Shown in pieces: positions 6,799 to 10,288 of a stretch of 10,288 nucleotides of DNA. Within the stretch, counting starts at the first letter, position 1. Each line of letters opens with the position of its first letter. The position numbers and the translations under genes were made by a program. Location of the stretch: assembly GCA_002687335.1 (NCBI GenBank), contig NYZY01000086.1, positions 1 to 10,288 of the forward strand. The letters run 5' to 3'. The notes under the pieces were generated by a model that was not told the origin of the DNA, did not search any database, and worked only from the letters and a program-made list of their open reading frames with translations. The stretch comes from Chloroflexota bacterium (lineage in GTDB: Bacteria; Chloroflexota; Dehalococcoidia; UBA1151; UBA1328).

Positions 6799-7068
6799 TT
6801 AATCGGCTTCGATCAAATTTACAAGCTTTGCCTGTAATTCTTTAGCATCTGGTAAAGAAGGGTATCTCCCTAATTTGCCCTTATCGAACTCGATCTCACC
6901 GTTTAAGCTGACTGTAAAAACACCGGCCTGTCCAGGGGTGAGAGTAATAGCCACATTGGACTTACCTGCTGCATAAAGTTCGCTTCCCATCCAGAAAGCC
7001 ACTGAATGGTAACCTCACGGAACACAATATTCGATTTCAACGTGCACTTTCGCGGGGACTTCAGCCAT
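6799..7068 (-). CDS. SelW-like (Rdx family) selenoprotein with in-frame UGA (Sec)
   Basis: Read through the in-frame TGA at 7017-7015, this is an 89-residue protein of the SelW/SelT/SelH (Rdx) family, small thioredoxin-fold oxidoreductases with a CxxU or CxxC redox motif. It begins MAEVPAKVHVEIEYCVPUGY with Cys15 and Sec18, and continues with a typical Rdx core: VAITLTPGQAGVFTVSLNGE, FDKGKLGRYPSL and the final helix KELQAKLVNLIEAD. ATG 7068 has GGAG at 6-nt spacing (7078-7075). The upstream neighbour is a paralogue with EIEYCVPCGY, so TGA replaces exactly the second redox cysteine. A hairpin just downstream fits a bacterial SECIS element. A conventional caller would report only a 67-residue fragment from GTG 7002, without the active site. 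A cysteine-to-stop mutation or base error is the alternative, but the hairpin and the intact downstream frame argue against it. The substrate is unknown. Confidence 0.87.
6987..7009 (-). promoter_or_regulatory. Putative bacterial SECIS element (hairpin for UGA recoding)
   Basis: Six nucleotides after the UGA, the minus-strand arms CCATTCAG (7009-7002) and CTGGATGG (6994-6987) pair over all 8 positions (one U-G), enclosing the 7-nt loop UGGCUUU. With one A-G mismatch, two further U-A pairs extend the stem towards the UGA. Bacterial SECIS elements lie inside the coding region immediately 3' of the UGA and usually have a guanine among the first two loop positions, bound by SelB. Here loop positions 2 and 3 are G, and the first loop G is 15 nt past the UGA, slightly shorter than many described elements. 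The fold was found by eye; no energy was computed. Confidence 0.72.
7015..7017 (-). other. In-frame UGA, predicted selenocysteine codon 18
   Basis: The codon TGA occupies the position of Cys17 (TGT) in the neighbouring paralogue, within CVPxGY. The Rdx family is one in which selenocysteine and cysteine are known to alternate at this position of the redox motif. Decoding would need SelA or an equivalent route, SelB, SelD and tRNA-Sec, none of which is encoded in this window. Confidence 0.82.
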
Positions 7069-7114
7069 TGAAAACTCCAGTATTCTGGTCCAAACACCCG
7101 AAATACAAAAAATA

Positions 7115-7399
7115 TTAACTAGTCTGTATCACAGCACCTGATTCAATCATATTAGCGACCTGTGCCTTGATGTCTTTAACTTCCATGATGTGTGGTGAGC
7201 GGCCCTGTTCTTTTTTATCCCAAAGCACCCGACCGTCGACTGTCACTTTGAACGCACCACTATGACCTGGCTTCAGAGAGATAGCTAACGCTGGTCCAGC
7301 TGCTTGAAACAACTCGCTAACCATACTCGCTGCTAAATTAGCGTATCCACATGGAACGCAATATTCGATTTCAGCTTCCATCTTCCAGTGATCAGACAT
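7115..7399 (-). CDS. SelW-like (Rdx family) protein, cysteine version CxxC
   Basis: This 94-residue Rdx-family protein carries the redox motif CVPC at Cys14 and Cys17 (EIEYCVPCGY), followed by the family core with PGHSGAFKVTVDGRVLWDKK and GRSPHIMEVKDIKAQVANMI. Rdx proteins have a thioredoxin-like fold, and a thiol redox role is likely, but the partner is unknown. It shares the active-site decapeptide, except the Sec/Cys position, with the selenoprotein gene 46 bp downstream, so the two probably arose by duplication. ATG 7399 has GAGG at 7-nt spacing (7410-7407). A second ATG at codon 7 is possible but lacks a similar site. The two genes are probably cotranscribed from the divergent region to the right. 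Confidence 0.9.
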   Translation of the reverse strand: MSDHWKMEAEIEYCVPCGYANLAASMVSELFQAAGPALAISLKPGHSGAFKVTVDGRVLWDKKEQGRSPHIMEVKDIKAQVANMIESGAVIQTS

Positions 7400-7506
7400 A
7401 TTCCCACCTCAGACTATTCATCAATAAAAAGGGGTAGCACTAATTTAGTTTTCTACTAACCGGCAAACCCACTAGACAGATCGTATCAGGTAGCGCGAAC
7501 AAAAAT

Positions 7507-7535
7507 AACATACTCTTGAAAAATCATTTTCCCAA
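7507..7535 (-). promoter_or_regulatory. Candidate promoter for the SelW-like gene pair
   Basis: On the minus strand TTGGGA (7535-7530) and TATGTT (7512-7507) are 17 bp apart, each matching the consensus at 4 of 6 positions, in an AT-rich stretch. A perfect TTGACA also occurs at 7551-7546, without a good -10 at normal spacing. The resulting leader to the Cys-type gene would be about 100 nt. No terminator or riboswitch-like structure is convincing in it; only a short TTAGT/ACTAA inverted pair was noticed. Confidence 0.35.
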
Positions 7536-7544
7536 TTAATTAAA

Positions 7545-7572
7545 ATGTCAAAAGTTCTAGTTACGATATACT
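7545..7572 (+). promoter_or_regulatory. Candidate promoter for the acetyltransferase gene
   Basis: ATGTCA (7545-7550, 4 of 6 matches) lies 16 bp before TATACT (7567-7572, 5 of 6 matches). Transcription would start near 7579, leaving a leader of about 100 nt before the ATG at 7680. The -35 region overlaps the minus-strand TTGACA, so the two divergent units may share or compete for this site. Confidence 0.4.
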
Positions 7573-7574
7573 GC

Positions 7575-7598
7575 ATGTTCGTTCAAATACATGAACAT
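7575..7598. repeat. Inverted repeat at the predicted acetyltransferase transcription start
   Basis: ATGTTCGT (7575-7582) and ATGAACAT (7591-7598) are complementary over 8 positions with one G-T pair and an 8-base spacer. It sits directly downstream of the -10 box and spans the expected start of transcription, a typical operator position. It could also be a 5' leader hairpin. No regulator gene is adjacent. The rest of the 280-bp divergent region (7400-7679) shows no further feature that I can support beyond the promoters and ribosome binding sites. Confidence 0.35.
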
Positions 7599-7679
7599 AC
7601 GCCAAGAGCGCTCCTGACGAGCGTAGGTCGTCCCAAGAATTGAGGATGACGCAGCGCCAACATATTCGAGGTGGACAAT

Positions 7680-8294
7680 ATGCCCTCTGTCGTCGAGTTA
7701 CGTCCTGTGACGCGAGAAGACGTCCAAAGATTATCAACATGGTTAGATGACCCAGATGTATCTGATACTTGGTTCGGCCGGTATACATACGGAGATCCAG
7801 CTCACTTGGGATATGAACCGAAGAACATGATGGACGCCACCGAGGAAGATTGGAACGAAGTGTTTCATGACCCTCACCACGAACCGCATCGCGATATATT
7901 CTCAATATACACAGCGTCCGGAGAGCACATTGGAGAAGGTCAACTTTCTATCGATGAACCGCTCGGAGATGCTCAAATGTCAGTTCTTATCGGGTTGAAA
8001 TCATTATGGCACCAGGGATACGGTTCCTCATCTGTAATGGCAATGCTAGAACACATTTTTGAGCACCTAGGTCTACACCGCGCTTGGGTTGACGTCCCTG
8101 AATACAATACTGCTGCCCGAACCATGTTTGAACACATTGGGTTCCAACACGAAGGTACGCTTCGCCAAAGTCGACCACATCACGGATCGCGACACAACTC
8201 AGTGATTCTAGGTATGCTCGCCGATGAATATGCAAACGCTTACCCTGAAGGAACTCTCAGCCACGTAACCACTTGGGATTCTCCGAAATTTTAG
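7680..8294 (+). CDS. GNAT family N-acetyltransferase (RimJ/RimL-like)
   Basis: This is a 204-residue GNAT-type acetyltransferase, transferring acetyl from acetyl-CoA to an amine of unknown identity. The N-terminal VELRPVTREDVQRLSTWLDD is typical of the RimJ/RimL-like subgroup. The acetyl-CoA pyrophosphate loop is QGYGSS (112-117) after IGLKSLWH, followed by a helix, then HRAWVDVPEYNTAARTMFEH and IGFQHEGTLRQ, the usual C-terminal strand and N-x-x-A-x-x-x-[YF] helix. A GTG at 7671 is in frame but lies within the Shine-Dalgarno itself; GAGG at 7668-7671 is 8 nt from ATG 7680, which I take as the start. It is the only plus-strand gene, divergent from the SelW-like pair and convergent with threonine synthase at a 13-bp gap. 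Confidence 0.88.
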   Translation: MPSVVELRPVTREDVQRLSTWLDDPDVSDTWFGRYTYGDPAHLGYEPKNMMDATEEDWNEVFHDPHHEPHRDIFSIYTASGEHIGEGQLSIDEPLGDAQMSVLIGLKSLWHQGYGSSSVMAMLEHIFEHLGLHRAWVDVPEYNTAARTMFEHIGFQHEGTLRQSRPHHGSRHNSVILGMLADEYANAYPEGTLSHVTTWDSPKF

Positions 8295-8307
8295 ATCCAA
8301 CCTCGCG

Positions 8308-9510
8308 TCAAAGACCTAACGCAGGACCAAGCACATCTAGGTATTTCATCCCTGAACCAGTATTAAGCAGTACAACACGCTCGTCACGCTCGACTTGATG
8401 TGAATCTAACAATATCTGAAGTGCAGACAATGTTGCCCCGCCCTCTGGAGCCGGAAATATCCCCTCATATGTAGACATATCACGGACCGAATCAATCATC
8501 TGGTCATCTGTTACAGTCAACGCAGTTCCACCACTCTGTCGCACGGCTCGTATAACTAAAAAATCACCCACAGCAGCTGGCACCCGCATGCCCGCGGCGA
8601 GAGTAGACGGGTTCAAGAACGGCTCAGCAAACTCAACCCCCTTTTTGTAAGCATCTACCAAGGGGGCACATCCTTCAGCCTGCACACACACCATACGCGG
8701 TCGTTCTGGGCCAATCCACCCGAGTTCTGTCAGTTCATCAAGCGCCTTCCAAATGCCGACGATACCCGTTCCTCCACCTGTTGGATATATCACAACATCT
8801 GGAATCTGAAATCCAAGTTGCTCAACAATTTCATATCCCATGGTCTTCTTGCCTTCAACTCGATAGGGCTCTTTCAGTGTCGAAACATCAAAAAAACCAC
8901 GTTCTTCAGCAGCTTTTCCAGAAATACGTCCTGCATCGGTAATGAGTCCGTCAACAAGATTCAAATCCGCACCATGGGCTATACACTCGACCTGATTCGC
9001 ATAAGGAGCATCCTTTGGCATATAAACATGAGCTTCCATTCCAGCTGCCGCCGTATAGGCGGACAGTGCTCCGCCAGCGTTGCCAGCAGAGGGCATAGTC
9101 AATTTAGTTTGTCCTAGCTCAAGAGCTTTCGAGACCGCAGCAGACAATCCACGCGCCTTGAACGAACCTGTAGGATTCACCCCTTCATCTTTGATCAGCA
9201 AGGACTTCATGCCCAGATATTTGCCCAATCGTTTAGCTATGTGAAGAGGGGTATGCCCTTCACCAAGTGTCACAATATTCGCTGGGTCGACAACCGGCAT
9301 TACTTCACGGTAACGCCACATATTTGACTCACGATCAGCCAGAGCATCTTTGGTAAGCGTCTCAGCTGCCTTCCCTAGGTCATAACGAGCCAAATATGGC
9401 TTTCCGTTTTCAGGATTCAAACGATGAGGATATTTATGGTCTACAGTTTCACCTGAAAGCGAGCACTCTAGGTGAGTAATTTGACTACGAATCTCAGTTC
9501 GATAGGACAA
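8308..9510 (-). CDS. thrC: Threonine synthase-like PLP-dependent enzyme
   Basis: This 400-residue fold-type II PLP enzyme is most like threonine synthase, which converts O-phosphohomoserine to threonine. The Schiff-base lysine is Lys118 in NPTGSFKARG. The substrate loop is SAGNAGG (141-147), the PLP phosphate loop TGGGTG (244-249), and the C-terminal NTGSGMKYLD (383-392) contains the residue that contacts the pyridine nitrogen. The N-terminus (HLECSLSGE ... KPYLARYDL) looks like the zinc-ribbon lead-in of long threonine synthases, but only one cysteine remains. The start is TTG 9510, supported by GGAG at 6-nt spacing (9520-9517); no ATG is close. It lies 48 bp downstream of the cyclophilin gene on the same strand. 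A related activity such as cysteate synthase or threonine dehydratase cannot be excluded. Confidence 0.85.
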   Translation of the reverse strand: MSYRTEIRSQITHLECSLSGETVDHKYPHRLNPENGKPYLARYDLGKAAETLTKDALADRESNMWRYREVMPVVDPANIVTLGEGHTPLHIAKRLGKYLGMKSLLIKDEGVNPTGSFKARGLSAAVSKALELGQTKLTMPSAGNAGGALSAYTAAAGMEAHVYMPKDAPYANQVECIAHGADLNLVDGLITDAGRISGKAAEERGFFDVSTLKEPYRVEGKKTMGYEIVEQLGFQIPDVVIYPTGGGTGIVGIWKALDELTELGWIGPERPRMVCVQAEGCAPLVDAYKKGVEFAEPFLNPSTLAAGMRVPAAVGDFLVIRAVRQSGGTALTVTDDQMIDSVRDMSTYEGIFPAPEGGATLSALQILLDSHQVERDERVVLLNTGSGMKYLDVLGPALGL

Positions 9511-9558
9511 TCAATTCTCCAAACAAACAATGTGGTCATGAAGCATTTATAAAACAAA

Positions 9559-10288
9559 TCAGTTTTCCACTATTGAAATGGAAACAATTGTGACCCCAGA
9601 CTTAGACGATATGGCAGGATCGCGCTCAGTCATACCCATGACAATCTCATTCCCAATCGTAACGCGACCGAAAACTGAATGACATGCTACAGCGTCATCA
9701 GCACAATTTTTTGCCACCCCACTTTCAAAAGCATCAAGTTCCGTGGCCACGTCATGCGTTATGAAAAATTGACTCCCATTAGTGTTAGATCCAGCATTTG
9801 CCATTGAGAGCGTGCCGACGGAATCATGTAAAAGATCACGACTAAATTCGTCGTTGAAAATATAGCCAGGCCCATCAACTAATTCATTTGTAGGTTCAGG
9901 ATCACCTGATTGAGACAGGTATCCTTCCATCACACGATGAAACTCCAAACCATCATAAAAACCTATACGCGCTAGATTTATAAAATTCTCTACGGTAAGC
10001 GGAGCCTCGTCATCATAAAGCTCTACGGTAATATTTCCAGCATCGGTGGCAATAACCGCAGAATATTCTGATGCGGTATCCAACGCGCCTGCAGGTGGTG
10101 CAGGTTTGTCACCACGCACAAGCATCCGCTTTTCTGCATCTTCGTCATGATCGGCTACAGGATCCCCGTATGCCCTTGGACGCCATGCCATTCTAGCCGG
10201 GAGTTGATCTGCTGGAACTACCCGCCGTAGTCCAGAGCTATCTGAATCCATCAACCAAGCAGCACCAGTACCTGCGTCCACTGCCATC
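9559..10288 (-). CDS. Cyclophilin-type peptidyl-prolyl cis-trans isomerase (5' end outside the window)
   Basis: The visible 242 or more residues end in a cyclophilin domain, which catalyses cis-trans isomerisation of prolyl bonds. Motifs, counted from the ATG at 10287: GLEFHRVMEGYLSQSGDP (113-130) with catalytic Arg118, GTLSMANAGSNTNGSQFFIT (158-177), and HSVFGRV (203-209). A short insert before HSVFGRV carries Cys195 and Cys202. The first 45 residues, including AAWLMDSDSSGLRRVV and PARMAWRPRAYGDP, resemble the end of a TolB/WD40-like beta-propeller blade and not a signal peptide, so the ATG at 10287 is probably internal and the gene begins to the right. An acidic linker (about 42-72) joins the two parts. 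The protein may be extracytoplasmic, but no export signal is in view. Confidence 0.85.
   Translation of the reverse strand, partial: MAVDAGTGAAWLMDSDSSGLRRVVPADQLPARMAWRPRAYGDPVADHDEDAEKRMLVRGDKPAPPAGALDTASEYSAVIATDAGNITVELYDDEAPLTVENFINLARIGFYDGLEFHRVMEGYLSQSGDPEPTNELVDGPGYIFNDEFSRDLLHDSVGTLSMANAGSNTNGSQFFITHDVATELDAFESGVAKNCADDAVACHSVFGRVTIGNEIVMGMTERDPAISSKSGVTIVSISIVEN

Noticed and set aside
6799..7068. A pseudogene or sequencing error explaining the in-frame TGA
   Set aside because: The frame is intact on both sides, the ribosome binding site is good, TGA replaces exactly the redox Cys known to alternate with Sec, and a SECIS-like hairpin follows. A single base error cannot be excluded formally, but it would not produce the hairpin.
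7561..7905. Minus-strand 114-residue frame opposite the acetyltransferase
   Set aside because: It has no recognisable domain and overlaps the well-supported GNAT gene and its promoter region, so it is a shadow frame.
8295..8335. A bidirectional terminator between the convergent acetyltransferase and threonine synthase genes
   Set aside because: Only a 13-bp gap exists, and I could find just a weak GCGT/ACGC pairing with no U-tract.
1..10288. CRISPR arrays, tRNA or rRNA genes, insertion sequences, phage genes
   Set aside because: No spaced direct repeats, cloverleaf-like segments, transposase motifs or terminal inverted repeats were seen; nearly all sequence is explained by housekeeping-type genes.

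Overview
The window looks like a moderate-GC bacterial chromosome segment. A complex I (nuo) operon, an alcohol dehydrogenase, a pair of SelW-like redox proteins, a threonine synthase and a cyclophilin run on the minus strand, and one acetyltransferase gene runs on the plus strand. There is no sign of phage, insertion sequences, CRISPR or RNA genes. The gene content (a nuoABCD-HIJK cluster without nuoEFG, a bacterial SelW-like selenoprotein, a cyclophilin with a two-cysteine insert) would suit an uncultured marine Chloroflexota (SAR202-like) genome. That placement is a weak inference and no marker gene is present to prove it.

Layout in minus-strand transcription order. At the right edge is the 3' part of a gene encoding a cyclophilin-type prolyl isomerase (9559 to the edge), followed 48 bp later by a threonine synthase-like PLP enzyme that starts at TTG (8308-9510). 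A GNAT acetyltransferase (7680-8294) runs on the plus strand and converges on threonine synthase with only 13 bp between them. A 280-bp divergent intergenic region (7400-7679) separates it from two tandem Rdx/SelW-like genes. The first of these (7115-7399) carries the redox motif CVPC. The second (6799-7068) has the same motif with an in-frame TGA in place of the second cysteine: CVPU. Next come a zinc alcohol dehydrogenase (5557-6651) and the nuo operon: nuoA, B, C, D, H, I, J and the beginning of nuoK, which leaves the window at base 1.

The main discovery-type signal is the selenoprotein. A conventional gene caller cuts it to a 67-residue fragment that lacks the active site. The full reading frame has a good ribosome binding site, matches its Cys-containing neighbour on both sides of the TGA, and has an 8-bp hairpin with a GG-containing 7-nt loop just after the TGA, where a bacterial SECIS element should lie. 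The divergence from the paralogue is greatest under that hairpin, as expected if RNA structure constrains the codons.

The nuo genes are packed so that each stop codon overlaps the next start codon (TAATG or ATGA), which settles several ambiguous starts. Together they encode the membrane arm plus the connecting module (A, B, C, D, H, I, J, K). The NADH-oxidising module (E, F, G) is not between D and H, where it lies in the classical 14-gene order.
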